In this document: in pieces, positions 1 through 8,791 of the stretch
How positions within the stretch are numbered: position 1 is the first letter of the stretch
Layout: each line of letters begins with the position of its first letter
From: Pseudohalioglobus sediminis
GTDB taxonomy: Bacteria > Pseudomonadota > Gammaproteobacteria > Pseudomonadales > Halieaceae
Assembly (NCBI RefSeq): GCF_008370495.1
Contig: NZ_VTUX01000010.1
Span: forward strand, 124,001-188,000
Direction of reading: 5' to 3'
Length of the DNA: 64,000 nt
The notes under the pieces: model-generated
What the model was told of the DNA's origin: nothing
What the model saw: the letters and a program-made list of their open reading frames with translations, nothing else
Databases searched by the model: none
Translations under genes and position numbers: made by a program

Positions 1-9
1 CTGCGCAAG

Positions 10-52
10 TATGCGTGCCCGCTGTACCGCTTATATGCGTGCCCGCTGTACC
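10..52. repeat. Two-copy direct repeat at the window edge
   Basis: The 19-base unit TATGCGTGCCCGCTGTACC occurs at 10-28 and again at 34-52, a period of 24 bases, just upstream of the first gene. More copies may lie outside the window. Two copies are too few to call a CRISPR or a VNTR; a small local duplication in a promoter region is the simplest reading. Confidence 0.6.
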
Positions 53-88
53 CCTTAGTCGTAACACTAACTGACCGGAATAAAAACC

Positions 89-892
89 ATGACCACGTCA
101 GCATCTGCAGTAGCGTTCACCCAACTCGCTCCTGAGCGCGCACTCTCCCAGTCGGCAAGAACCATCTTCCTGGTGACCACATCGATCTGGTCCGCTGCGA
201 CCATCACCCTGATGATTCTGTTTTATGTGGGCGTGCTGGACTTTGTTATGAGCAGCAGACTCTCCATGTACTTCATCAGTGTCTGGCTCAACGTCTGGAT
301 CCTGGTCTGGTTCATGCGTCGCCATGCCGGGCAGGCGCAAATGGACTTCTGGCACGACCTGCTGGTGGTTTGGATGCTGTGCTACGCAATCACCAACATC
401 CAATGGGAAATCCCGTGGTTTATTTTCTCCCGGGTGGTCTTTGAGAACCTGCATACCCTTGAGGACCTGGTCGCGCAAACGGCTTACATGCGTGAATCAC
501 CGTGGCACATGTACTACTGGGTCCTGGGCACCTTCGGCGTACTGGACCTGCGTACTGTGAACCATGACGGCACATTCTTCGCGCTGGAGATGTTCTCCTT
601 TGTGAACCTGGCGATGACCTTCTACTTCTTCCACCTGAACAGGATACGCTCACCCTATCGCTACCTTCTCGTCATTATAGGTTGCGGAGAACCCATAGCG
701 GCCACGGTGATATTCAGCTTCTCGGAAGTGTTCGACGGCTTCGTCAATATGCCGGGCGATGTCTGGGACACGCTACTGGCACTGGTATGGACACAGTACC
801 AGTACATTGTGTTCCCCATGATATTTGGCGCACTGGCATCGAAAATGTTGCTGGATGACCTGCGACACAGCGCCCGCGTGGCAACAACGTAA
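89..892 (+). CDS. Polytopic membrane protein of unknown function
   Basis: A 267-residue protein with about six or seven hydrophobic segments and many Trp, Tyr and Phe residues. There is no signal peptide; the N-terminus (about 25 residues) is polar. Short acidic and aromatic loops such as WEIPWF and PWHMYYW sit between helices, which loosely recalls EXPERA/emopamil-binding-type proteins, but I cannot support that assignment. It stands alone on the plus strand, convergent with the NorF-like gene 17 bases downstream. The ATG at 89 follows GGAATAAAAACC, a weak ribosome site. Function unknown. Confidence 0.8.
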   Translation: MTTSASAVAFTQLAPERALSQSARTIFLVTTSIWSAATITLMILFYVGVLDFVMSSRLSMYFISVWLNVWILVWFMRRHAGQAQMDFWHDLLVVWMLCYAITNIQWEIPWFIFSRVVFENLHTLEDLVAQTAYMRESPWHMYYWVLGTFGVLDLRTVNHDGTFFALEMFSFVNLAMTFYFFHLNRIRSPYRYLLVIIGCGEPIAATVIFSFSEVFDGFVNMPGDVWDTLLALVWTQYQYIVFPMIFGALASKMLLDDLRHSARVATT

Positions 893-909
893 ATGCCGTA
901 ACAGCCGCC

Positions 910-1170
910 CTAGCCCGGAAACAGCAACAGCAATGCGATGCAGGTCACTACCACCCAGGCGTTGGTTGCCACGCGCATTGCCAGGGGAGCAAAGCGAATT
1001 TCCATAAACTCGTAAGCCACGATTCTGACTTTAACGAAGGCAATCAAGAGAATCAGGGTATTACGCAGGCCATCGCTTAAGCCCGACGCACCCCCGTCCA
1101 GCAGGTAGGTCATTGCAACCGTCACCAATACCAGCAGGAGCCATACCAGGGTTTCGCGATGAAGTGGCAT
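910..1170 (-). CDS. NorF-like / COX4_pro family small membrane protein
   Basis: An 86-residue protein with three hydrophobic segments and the pattern FVKVRIVAYEFMEIRFAP, typical of the prokaryotic cytochrome-c-oxidase subunit IV/NorF family. These small inner-membrane proteins accompany NorE- and CoxIII-like subunits and support nitric oxide reductase or haem-copper oxidase. It is the last gene of a three-gene minus-strand set, eight bases after the NorE-like gene. No norB, norC or catalytic oxidase subunit is present in the window, so its partner enzyme lies elsewhere or the pair has another role. The family call is firm; the NorF role is inferred. Confidence 0.75.
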   Translation of the reverse strand: MPLHRETLVWLLLVLVTVAMTYLLDGGASGLSDGLRNTLILLIAFVKVRIVAYEFMEIRFAPLAMRVATNAWVVVTCIALLLLFPG

Positions 1171-1178
1171 AAGCTAAC

Positions 1179-1799
1179 TCAACTCACCAGGTAGACCAGC
1201 GCGAACAGCACAATCCACAGCACATCGACCAGGTGCCAGAAGAGTGTACCGCCCTCCAGGGCCTGGCTGGATGGGGCCGTTGCAGACCCACTGCGCAGAC
1301 GCAGCCAAAACCACAACAGCACCGCAGAGCCTATGATCACGTGCAGTCCGTGAATACCGGTGAGCATGAAGAACAGGATAAAGTAGTCATTGCTGTCTAC
1401 CGAAATCCCCAGAGAGAAAAGGTGCTGCCATTCGATCGACTTGTTTACCAGGAAGAGGATGCCCGACACCCCCGCCAGCCCCATCAACCTGGCTGCACGA
1501 TCAGCCCGACCGGACCGGACCTGGCGCATGGCACTGGCGGCAAACCATGAGCCCGTTAGCAGTAGCAAGGTATTGGCGAAGCCGATCAGCGTATTCACCT
1601 GCGCCTGCGCTTGCGCGAAAACCGTTGGGTCCTGCTGCCAGTACCAGGCGTAGGTGGCAAAAAACAAGCCGAAAACCATGAAGTCTCCGCCCAGCAGCAC
1701 CCATATGTCGGCGCCACCGGGTATCACCCCGCGGCGCTGGTCTCCTGCGGTAGCGCTTGCAGTACTGACGTCAGGCGGCGGCACGGTCCGACCCGGCAA
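1179..1799 (-). CDS. NorE-like cytochrome c oxidase subunit III family protein
   Basis: A 206-residue protein with five hydrophobic helices and the subunit III signatures WVLLGGDFMVFGLFFATYAW near the N-terminus and HGLHVIIGS plus FWHLVDVLWIVLF near the C-terminus. Five rather than seven helices is usual for the NorE branch. NorE and NorF help nitric oxide reductase activity in denitrifiers, and relatives also serve haem-copper oxidases. Its start overlaps the end of the upstream membrane protein gene by 29 bases, which suggests translational coupling. Subunits I and II are not nearby. Confidence 0.8.
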   Translation of the reverse strand: MPGRTVPPPDVSTASATAGDQRRGVIPGGADIWVLLGGDFMVFGLFFATYAWYWQQDPTVFAQAQAQVNTLIGFANTLLLLTGSWFAASAMRQVRSGRADRAARLMGLAGVSGILFLVNKSIEWQHLFSLGISVDSNDYFILFFMLTGIHGLHVIIGSAVLLWFWLRLRSGSATAPSSQALEGGTLFWHLVDVLWIVLFALVYLVS

Positions 1800-2502
1800 G
1801 TGAAATAATCAGCCAGGCTGTCGTCCCCAGCCAACCGAAGAACACACCAAAGGGCAACCAGAACGCCAGCAGTCCATCCCAGGCGAAAGGCCCGGTCTTG
1901 AACAAAATGGCAAACATGCCCGGCAGAAACAGTATTCCCACCCAGATACAGAAAAAGCCAAACCAGCGTGGAAACACGGGCCGCTGGCTTTTATCTGTCA
2001 ACACTGCCAGGCCAATTGTCAGTGCCTGCAGTGCCGGTGGCGGTGCCACCGCGACCAGCATCAGCCAGGCAAAGTCACTCAGTAGAAGAATATCCTCCGC
2101 CGAGCGCTCGGGGCGAAAGACCAGCGTGGCATACAGCATCAGCACAATGATAGGTAGCGCAAGCGCAATAACACCGCAGGCAAGTTGCGTCAGGGCCAGG
2201 GTGTAAGAACGCGTGGACATTCGCAGCATGGCAGCCGACATGGCCGCGAACAGGGGCAGGATAAGCGTTGCACCCAGCAACGCAAGCACCGTGCCCAGCC
2301 GAACGCCCATGGTGTTGTCCAGGTAACGCGATGCAACGTCGGGTGCGTCACTCGCGGGCGATGGGGGCGGCACAAACCCCATCAATAGCCAGAAGCCGAT
2401 GCCGAAACAGATGATGCCAAGCAGGCAAACCCAGCCAGCCATGGCGTCGGCCGGTGCATGGGTCGATGGGCAAGCCGCTGTGTCCTGGGGCGTTGTGCTC
2501 AT
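1771..2502 (-). CDS. Membrane protein co-transcribed with NorE/NorF-like genes
   Basis: A 243-residue protein with about six transmembrane segments after a polar N-terminus of about 20 residues. The ATG at 2502 is preceded by GGAGAGG at eight bases spacing. It is the first gene of the norEF-like set and overlaps the next by 29 bases. I recognise no family motif. Its fixed place upstream of the two oxidase-accessory proteins suggests a role in the same membrane complex, which is inference only. Confidence 0.7.
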   Translation of the reverse strand: MSTTPQDTAACPSTHAPADAMAGWVCLLGIICFGIGFWLLMGFVPPPSPASDAPDVASRYLDNTMGVRLGTVLALLGATLILPLFAAMSAAMLRMSTRSYTLALTQLACGVIALALPIIVLMLYATLVFRPERSAEDILLLSDFAWLMLVAVAPPPALQALTIGLAVLTDKSQRPVFPRWFGFFCIWVGILFLPGMFAILFKTGPFAWDGLLAFWLPFGVFFGWLGTTAWLIISLAGSDRAAA

Positions 2503-2677
2503 GGCTAAAGCCTCTCCGGAAGCCCGGAAGCATGGGCTGAATGAAAACGATCGCTGCGAAGACTATAGCATGCACCGTTTACCGGCTGGGGTCGCTTACA
2601 ATGGCGTGCAAACCCGGGCGTTAATTGGGACAATCGTGGACCTGATTCACTGTCCAAACCAGCCCGAGGCCAACCCT

Positions 2678-3265
2678 ATGCACCTTCATCGCACACTCAC
2701 ATTGCTGGCCTGCCTGCTACCCAACCTGTTAATGGCAAGCGAAGTGGACATAGCAGCGGCGCTCGATCGTTTTCACGCGGCCGCAACAGCTGCCGATGAA
2801 GATGCGTACCTGGCGGAGGTTACCGATAACATGGTATTCCTTGGAACGGATGCCAGCGAACGCTGGCAGGGTCAGGCCTGGCGCGACTTTGTGCACCAGC
2901 ACTTCAGCGAAGGCCAGGGCTGGGAGTATCGCCTGCAGCGGCGTCACATAACGCTGTCAGCGGATGGCGCAAGCGCCTGGTTCGATGAACTCCTGGATAA
3001 CGACCAACTGGGTCTGTGTCGCGGCTCCGGGGTGCTGGTCAAGGACGCATCGGGCTGGAAGATCAGCCAGTACAACCTGAGTATGCCAGTACCCAATGAG
3101 ATGATCCTGGGCGTTGCCAGGGACATTGCCAGCGACACTTCAACGCCTGCAGGCGAGCCTTCGGCGCATTTTACAGAGGAGGCAAAGGAAGCAGAGGAAA
3201 CAGAGGAGGAAGCCGGGAAGCGCTGCCCCAAACGACACAAGACCAACCGCAGGGCGAATTGTTGA
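2678..3265 (+). CDS. Exported SnoaL-like (NTF2-fold) protein
   Basis: The open frame extends to 2399, but the ATG at 2678 begins a clear signal peptide (MHLHRTLTLLACLLPNLLMA) and is the likely start, giving 195 residues. Residues 25 to 140 resemble the SnoaL/NTF2-like fold: an early helix ALDRFHAAATAADEDAYL, then FLGTDASERWQG and the final strands. No catalytic residue can be named. The last 40 residues are odd: a Glu-rich run (EEAKEAEETEEEAG) followed by a basic tail, not expected in the fold, so the 3' end may have been altered by repeat slippage in GAGGAA-type DNA. Confidence 0.7.
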   Translation: MHLHRTLTLLACLLPNLLMASEVDIAAALDRFHAAATAADEDAYLAEVTDNMVFLGTDASERWQGQAWRDFVHQHFSEGQGWEYRLQRRHITLSADGASAWFDELLDNDQLGLCRGSGVLVKDASGWKISQYNLSMPVPNEMILGVARDIASDTSTPAGEPSAHFTEEAKEAEETEEEAGKRCPKRHKTNRRANC

Positions 3266-3364
3266 GCGTCAGCAAAACGGGGGCACACCACCCTGCCACG
3301 TGTATCGGTTCTCAACTCTCCAGACAGTGAGTTCGCCAAACTGCTGCCATATGCGCAAGTGGCG

Positions 3365-3967
3365 TTACGCAGAATCCCTATTCAGTATCAGCAGGCACAC
3401 CGCCAGCAGGACAGTGGCAAGCACACCGGACGCACCAGCCAATGGCAAATCGCCGAACACATCTCGACCTGCCGCCATGGAGGCGCTGTTGCTTACCAAC
3501 GCGACAACACCAGTAGAAGCACTCGCCCTGCCCAGCAGAACCGAGCCTGCACCAATGATCTCCAGGCCAATCACCAGCAAGCCCAGGGCCAGCAGGACTT
3601 TCGCGGCGTTGTAGACCATGAAGGAAAAAGCCACTACCGCACGTGCTGCGGGGGTGACGCCCTCAACGTTAGCGGCTGCCTCGAAGAAAGGGCCGAACAT
3701 GGTGAGACCCACGCCCACCTGAACAACGTTGAGTACTGCCGCCGCGGTAATAGCCGCCCACGCCAGTTGGTGGCGCCGGGTCTGAACCAGCGCAGCGCCG
3801 GCAAAGGCCGCAAGCAGCGTGAATAATATACTCTCGGCTCCCCATAACAGTTGACGCGGCACATCGGCACCTGAGGCGTAAAGAGCGGTGTAGATTGCCT
3901 GGGTAATGGCGGCAATGAGTAGCAATACGGCTGTGATCTGCGCGTTGCGCTTGAAAGTGAATTCCAT
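3365..3967 (-). CDS. Six-helix membrane protein of unknown function
   Basis: A 200-residue protein rich in Ala and Leu with about six transmembrane segments and no recognisable catalytic motif. It runs convergent to the SnoaL-like gene. The ATG at 3967 has only a weak ribosome site. It may belong to one of the DUF-type small integral membrane families, but I cannot name one. Confidence 0.65.
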   Translation of the reverse strand: MEFTFKRNAQITAVLLLIAAITQAIYTALYASGADVPRQLLWGAESILFTLLAAFAGAALVQTRRHQLAWAAITAAAVLNVVQVGVGLTMFGPFFEAAANVEGVTPAARAVVAFSFMVYNAAKVLLALGLLVIGLEIIGAGSVLLGRASASTGVVALVSNSASMAAGRDVFGDLPLAGASGVLATVLLAVCLLILNRDSA

Positions 3968-4069
3968 GTCGGCGTCCTGTGCAATGTTGTTTACTGAACT
4001 GTGTGATCGCGTTGTGGTGACTAAGTTTCAATTCAGTTCAAATCACCGCCGTTATAACCACCCAGAACG

Positions 4070-4369
4070 GTGAGATCCAAAGCCGGCTTTGGCCTGGGCA
4101 TTTACGCGCTGCCCATCCTGATGGCACCTGACGCGCCATCCTCTGCCGAGGTCGAGGGGCTGCAGAGCCAGTCCGCTTTCAGCGGCACGTTCAGGCGAGA
4201 CCTCGCCGACAGCGATTTCCTGCACTGGGGAGAGGGTGATGTGTCGATCGGTGAATCCGCAGTAACCCTGCTGGGCTGTATCGCGCTGGGGCACTGGTCC
4301 GTTGTCGGCCCGCGCCCGGAGTCAAGCTGTTGCGGATTGTGCAAAGTGCCGGCCAGCCGCGCTACCTAA
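4070..4369 (+). pseudogene. Decayed DM13-domain protein remnant
   Basis: The plus-strand reading frame contains GFGLGIYALPILMAP, a membrane anchor, then FSGTFRRDLADSDFLHWGEG and DVSIGESAVTLLG. This matches the start of anchored DM13 (electron-transfer-like) proteins, where HWGEG is followed by a G-x-LAPGPDYKLYL-type motif. Here the frame breaks down after the GCIALG segment, and only a scrambled trace (APGVKLL in another frame near 4312) remains. No good start codon or ribosome site exists upstream. The similarity is from memory of the family. This region fills the 398-base gap between the neighbouring genes. Confidence 0.5.
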
Positions 4370-7300
4370 CGCTGGTCGTAGTTATAAATTCCATCCCCGT
4401 CGCTATCCAGGGCGATCCGCTTTCCGCTGCCGGGAGGCACGCAACTGAATGTGAAAGCACGTTCCGGCTGCTTGGCCAGTTGCTTGATCGCGGCAACCGA
4501 AAGCGGGTCGGCGCTAGCGCTGTCGAGGTGGAAAAAACCGTCAGCGCGTAACCAGGCACCGCGTCGCTCACCTGCGACCACGCCATGGGCCACCAGGTCG
4601 CACTCAGGGCGCTCGGTCTCGGCCAGCGCACGCTGGATCATCAGGTCCAGTCGCGCTGCCGCTGCCGGGTAGCGCGACGAGGCATCCAGGGTGACCTGCT
4701 GGCCGACGACGGGCGCCAGGTTGGAATCTGAGGCCATCACGAAATCAATAATGGCGAAACGCCGTTCATCGTTGGCCGCCAGGTTGAACTGAATAGCAGA
4801 GAAAAAGTGGTCCAGCGTATCCATGCTGCCGTCGTGCAGGTAACCGAAACCGCGTACCTGGTCGCCCTGGTGTGCGTTGCCGAAAGCCATGAAGTTGGGT
4901 GACAGCCCGAACATGCCCACTTTGGTGTACAGGTTGCGGAAGTGCGGCACCTTGAAATCCTCGGTGATGCCCGGCCCCTCGTCGCTGACCCTGCCCCCGG
5001 TGCCGAACTGATTGCGCAGCGGGTCCAGGGTATGACAGTCGTTGCACAACAGGTTGCCCCCGGTGGTGACCTCGTTGAAGTAGATCTGCTCGCCCAGTTG
5101 CTGCGATGGATTCAGGCTGTTGTCCAGCGCGCGCAGGGGGTTGGGTGGCGGCACCAGGGTAAGGGCAAAGTCGGTGAACGCCTGCAGGTCCGCCTCGGCC
5201 AACTCGCTCTGTCGGCCAAGCAGGCCAACAAAGGCGCCGCGAAACTCCTTGAATGCCGCGGCCTCCACCGATTCCAGCCTGCCATCCACCACTTCACGGT
5301 TGCTGCCGGTGCGGTCTCCCCGCCAGTGCATCGGCCCGGAGTCATTGATGCCGCGGAAGGTTTGCGTTGTCATCGGCCCCTTCATGGGGTGGAAGGTGGC
5401 GCCGGGTTCGGGCCGTCCGCTCTGGGTGAAAACAAGCGGGTTCGGCACCACTTCTTCATCCGGGTTGCCGAGGTCCCAGGCCAGGTGGTCGGTGTCGCCG
5501 AAGATATGACAGGACGCGCAGGCGGTCGTGCCATTGCTGGAGGTCAGCGTGGCGTCGTACAGGAACGGCCTGCCGTTCACCACGTGCGCTGGCTCGGGGT
5601 TGGCCAGCACCTCAACACCCGCCACTTGCAGCGACGAGGTGTCCACCGTGACCACACTGTTGTTGTAACGGGCCAGCACATAGAGGTATTTGCCCGCCGC
5701 ATCCAGTGCCAGCCCGGTGGGGCCACCACCGGGTATCTTCACCTGCCGGCCGCCGTCGGGCTGGTAGCTGCCATCCAGCGCGTCGGCATCGATGGCGGCG
5801 ACCTTGTTCGAGCCCATCGCCGCGACGTATACGCGCTCCCCGTCGGGGGATACCGCGATGCCCACCGGCTGCGCCAGGCTGCGGGCCTTTATCGCTGCGG
5901 GCACACCCTGCCCCTGCGGCACGCTGTAGTCGACGTGCGGATTCAGGTCGACCGCCCGCACCTGCTGATTGTCGTCGATGACGCTGATACGACTGTCTGC
6001 GATATGCCCGCGCACGCTGCTGCCCAGGGTGCCCGGGCCTTCGAAGCGCACCTCGTTGCGGGCCTCGAAATTGGTCACGTACAGTTCCTGCCGGGCGGTG
6101 TTGTAGGCCATGTTGAACAGGGTGGTGCCAACGCCGCTGGCCCGGTCGATCTCTCGCGGCACCGGTGCATTGGCGTTGAGGGTAAACACATCGTAATCCG
6201 GCAGCGACAACCTCACCCGCTCGCTCCAGTCGTTGCCCGCCTCGTCGCGCCACGCCTGGCCATCGTACTTGACGATCAGTCCGGTAGCGGGCTGCGGTTC
6301 GCCGTGGACGCTGGCATCGGGGCCCGGTTTACCGGCGTTCACTTCCGGGGCGTTGAAGATGGTGGTGGTGCCGTTGCCCGACATAAATACCGCAGCGTAC
6401 ACCCGGCTGCCCGACGCGTTGGTGGCCAGCGCCCGCGGCACGTCGCCAAACAGGTTGATCACTGTCAGCGGCTTGCCGCTGAACACGAAATCCTGGCTGG
6501 CGCTGTCAAACACCCAGATGTCCGCTCGCGGGAGCCCAGCCTCGCGGTACTCCTCCAGGGGGTAGCCGCTATTCTGGCCTCTGCGCGCCGTGGTAATGAA
6601 AGCGCGCCTGCGCTGCGGCCCGGCAAAGACAATATCGCGTGGCTCATCGCCCACCTGCAGGGTGCGTACTACCTGCGGTACCTCGGCACCTACATCCACG
6701 ATGCTGATCGAGTCCGACAGGTGATTGACTACCCACACCTCGTTATTGCTGCGGGCAGCCACCGCCACCGGCTCCAGTCCCACGGGCACTGTATGCAGTG
6801 GCGTCAGCGCGGCCCCGTCCACAGCGAATATGTCCAGCGTGTTGTTAGGTGTATTGGTGACAAACAACCGGCTGCCATCCGGCGACAGCGCCAGGGGGCG
6901 CACCTGGCCACTCTCGAAATTGACGAAGTCGGTGGTGGCGAGCGATTCCAGCAGGGAACCCCTGATCACGCCATCGGCGCGATTGCAGCCTGATGCATCA
7001 TAGGTGCCGTCGAGGCTGCCTGCGCTGATCTCTCCCAGGAAGGTCACCTGGCAGGCATTGCTGGCGGCGGTGAAAGTGAAAGCCCCCTGCTCGTCTACCT
7101 GGCCATCCAACTCGAAGGGTACCTGCAAGAAGAAAGCGCCACTGATGCGCCCGTCGCGCACCACAAAGCTGTCGAAGGCCAGGGTATCGGCGCTCACCTC
7201 GTAAACACCGTCGTAACTGAGCGCAGGCGCTGCATCGGCAACAAAGGTAGCGGAAACGTTGCGGCGGCGCGAGTTGATGGTGAGGGTGCACTGGGCAGCG

Positions 7301-7803
7301 CTCGTATTCGCGCAGTCGCCACCCCACGACTGCAGGCGGTAACCCGGCAAGGGCTCCGCCGAAAGGGTGACGCGCGAGCCCGCCGCATAACTTGCTGCGC
7401 AATGCATGCCGCAACGCAACAGGCTGTCCTCGCTGCGCACCACACCGCCCGGGGAAGGTGTCGCTGCCAGTACAGCGCCGGCACCCTGCTGGAAGTGGGC
7501 GCGCACAGCCCGATCAGGGGTACGGGCGCCAACGCTCAGCTGGCAGGTCGCCGCGCTGCCGGTGCAATCACCGCTCCAGCCGACAAAGCTGTAGCCGGCA
7601 TCGGCGATCGCTTCCAGGGTATCGTTCACCGGCTCGGCACTGCCATACCAGGCGACACAATCGCCCTGTTCACCCGAGCAGTCTATCTTGGAGGATGCAG
7701 ACAGCACCTTGCCGCCGGGGTCGGTGCTGACGTCCAGACGGCAGGCGCTCAACACCAATACCGCTGCGACTAGAAAAACAGGCTTAATCAAATTCGAAAT
7801 CAT
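4366..7803 (-). CDS. Large lipoprotein: bacterial repeats, YVTN-type propeller and dihaem MauG/CcpA-like domain
   Basis: A 1,145-residue lipoprotein. The ATG at 7803 gives MISNLIKPVFLVAAVLVLSAC, a lipobox with Cys21; a TTG at 7830 is a possible longer start. Residues 25 to 190 hold two InlB-type bacterial repeats (GYSFVGWSGDC and GYRLQSWGGDC). Residues 290 to 740 form YVTN-like propeller blades, for example LALSPDGSRLFVTNTPNNT and GIAVSPDGERVYVAAMGSNK. The last third carries two c-haem sites, CASCH near residue 762 and CNDCH near 920, with the MauG/cytochrome-c-peroxidase pattern HFRNLYTKVGMFG and GYLHDGSMDTLDHFF. Such proteins are surface or periplasmic dihaem oxidoreductases; the substrate is unknown. 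It is monocistronic, with 315 bases upstream to the next gene. Confidence 0.85.
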   Translation of the reverse strand: MISNLIKPVFLVAAVLVLSACRLDVSTDPGGKVLSASSKIDCSGEQGDCVAWYGSAEPVNDTLEAIADAGYSFVGWSGDCTGSAATCQLSVGARTPDRAVRAHFQQGAGAVLAATPSPGGVVRSEDSLLRCGMHCAASYAAGSRVTLSAEPLPGYRLQSWGGDCANTSAAQCTLTINSRRRNVSATFVADAAPALSYDGVYEVSADTLAFDSFVVRDGRISGAFFLQVPFELDGQVDEQGAFTFTAASNACQVTFLGEISAGSLDGTYDASGCNRADGVIRGSLLESLATTDFVNFESGQVRPLALSPDGSRLFVTNTPNNTLDIFAVDGAALTPLHTVPVGLEPVAVAARSNNEVWVVNHLSDSISIVDVGAEVPQVVRTLQVGDEPRDIVFAGPQRRRAFITTARRGQNSGYPLEEYREAGLPRADIWVFDSASQDFVFSGKPLTVINLFGDVPRALATNASGSRVYAAVFMSGNGTTTIFNAPEVNAGKPGPDASVHGEPQPATGLIVKYDGQAWRDEAGNDWSERVRLSLPDYDVFTLNANAPVPREIDRASGVGTTLFNMAYNTARQELYVTNFEARNEVRFEGPGTLGSSVRGHIADSRISVIDDNQQVRAVDLNPHVDYSVPQGQGVPAAIKARSLAQPVGIAVSPDGERVYVAAMGSNKVAAIDADALDGSYQPDGGRQVKIPGGGPTGLALDAAGKYLYVLARYNNSVVTVDTSSLQVAGVEVLANPEPAHVVNGRPFLYDATLTSSNGTTACASCHIFGDTDHLAWDLGNPDEEVVPNPLVFTQSGRPEPGATFHPMKGPMTTQTFRGINDSGPMHWRGDRTGSNREVVDGRLESVEAAAFKEFRGAFVGLLGRQSELAEADLQAFTDFALTLVPPPNPLRALDNSLNPSQQLGEQIYFNEVTTGGNLLCNDCHTLDPLRNQFGTGGRVSDEGPGITEDFKVPHFRNLYTKVGMFGLSPNFMAFGNAHQGDQVRGFGYLHDGSMDTLDHFFSAIQFNLAANDERRFAIIDFVMASDSNLAPVVGQQVTLDASSRYPAAAARLDLMIQRALAETERPECDLVAHGVVAGERRGAWLRADGFFHLDSASADPLSVAAIKQLAKQPERAFTFSCVPPGSGKRIALDSDGDGIYNYDQR

Positions 7804-8118
7804 CCACGTCTGTCGCCAGGTCCGCAGCAACGGCAGAGTCCGTTGTGGCGTAGCAAAGCGTACTTTAACAAGAGCCTAAAACAGTACAGCAGTGGAGTCT
7901 ACCGCGGTACTGCCATGATCCAGTACCGTGAGCAGTGGTCTGGATTGCACCTGGCCCACGCGAGGCTGACAAGCTGAACCCGCGACCCGTTGCAGGCAAT
8001 TTTTTAAACATGAGAGGGGGATGGCGTTGACGGACACGACCGCGCAGGTGCCGGTGGATGTCCATATGGGCCTGGCCCGGGAAGCGTCGCAGGTCGGTAA
8101 TCGCAACGCGAGGTAGCG
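7804..8118. other. Intergenic region with an inverted repeat
   Basis: About 315 bases without a convincing gene. An inverted repeat CGGTACTG (7905-7912) and CAGTACCG (7921-7928) with an eight-base loop could be an operator or hairpin for the lipoprotein gene start about 100 bases away. It has no T-run, so it is not a clear intrinsic terminator. Two minus-strand open frames here (86 and 77 codons) show no domain or ribosome site and are left out. Confidence 0.4.
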
Positions 8119-8691
8119 TCACTGTTTGAGTTTATCGCCGGCGACCTGCTGCAGGGCACCAAGCTGAAACATCAGCCTGAGCGGGTCGAATAGCGGCCAC
8201 ACATCGGTAATGCGCCCATCCTGGATGCGAATCACGTCTTCGCCAAGTACATCTATCTTGCGGGAGGTCGGCGCAACGCCCCTGAAAGGGTGCTCATGGG
8301 TTCCAGTCCAGCGCCAACGCACGAAAACGCGATCACCCTCGGCAATGGGCTCCGCCACCATGGTGATCCTGGTATCCGGGAAGGCATCGTGACAGGACTT
8401 GATGATCGCCACATAGGCATCCGGCCCCTGCGCCGGATAGCCTTCACTGTGCCGCGTAAATTTCTCAGCGAGAAGTTCATCCGCCACTTCGAAACGAGCC
8501 TGGTCCCACAGCTCCGACAACCAGCGACGGACCAGCTCCTTATTTGCAGATTCCGTATTGGCTTGCGCTCGCAAAGCAGCCAGCTCCCGGTCCTCACCGG
8601 CGGCGTTGGCATACGGCAGCAGCGCCAGTAACAGAACGCCCAAACCCAGGGCAATCGCGCGCGAAAAGCGCTCAGAAACAGCGTGCTGCAT
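8119..8691 (-). CDS. Exported SnoaL-like / ester cyclase-type protein
   Basis: A 190-residue protein with a signal peptide ending near ANAA (residue 31) and a SnoaL-like domain at about residues 48 to 180: NKELVRRWLSELWDQARFE, KFTRHSEGYPAQGPDAY, FPDTRITMVAEPIAEGDRV, RWRWTGTHEHPFRGVAPT and a final IRIQDGRITDVWPLFDPLR. This is the standard order in SnoaL polyketide-cyclase-like proteins. The ATG at 8691 follows AGGAGAGG. The substrate is unknown; export to the periplasm is uncommon but recurrent in the family. Confidence 0.8.
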   Translation of the reverse strand: MQHAVSERFSRAIALGLGVLLLALLPYANAAGEDRELAALRAQANTESANKELVRRWLSELWDQARFEVADELLAEKFTRHSEGYPAQGPDAYVAIIKSCHDAFPDTRITMVAEPIAEGDRVFVRWRWTGTHEHPFRGVAPTSRKIDVLGEDVIRIQDGRITDVWPLFDPLRLMFQLGALQQVAGDKLKQ

Positions 8692-8791
8692 AAGCCTCTC
8701 CTGTCATCAAAAAAAACCTGGCCGCGAACTACAGACGTAGCTGACACCGCGCACGGGGCGCCGGGCCAACCCCGCCCGGACGGGGCAGCAC

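Noticed and set aside
10-52. CRISPR array
   Set aside because: Only two units with a five-base gap and no cas genes.
4942-6993. 683-codon plus-strand open frame opposite the dihaem lipoprotein
   Set aside because: Antisense to a gene with clear domains and haem motifs; its own translation is low in complexity and without a domain. It reflects high GC.
7865-8122. Minus-strand open frame of 85 codons
   Set aside because: No ribosome site, no hydrophobic segment or domain; probably chance.
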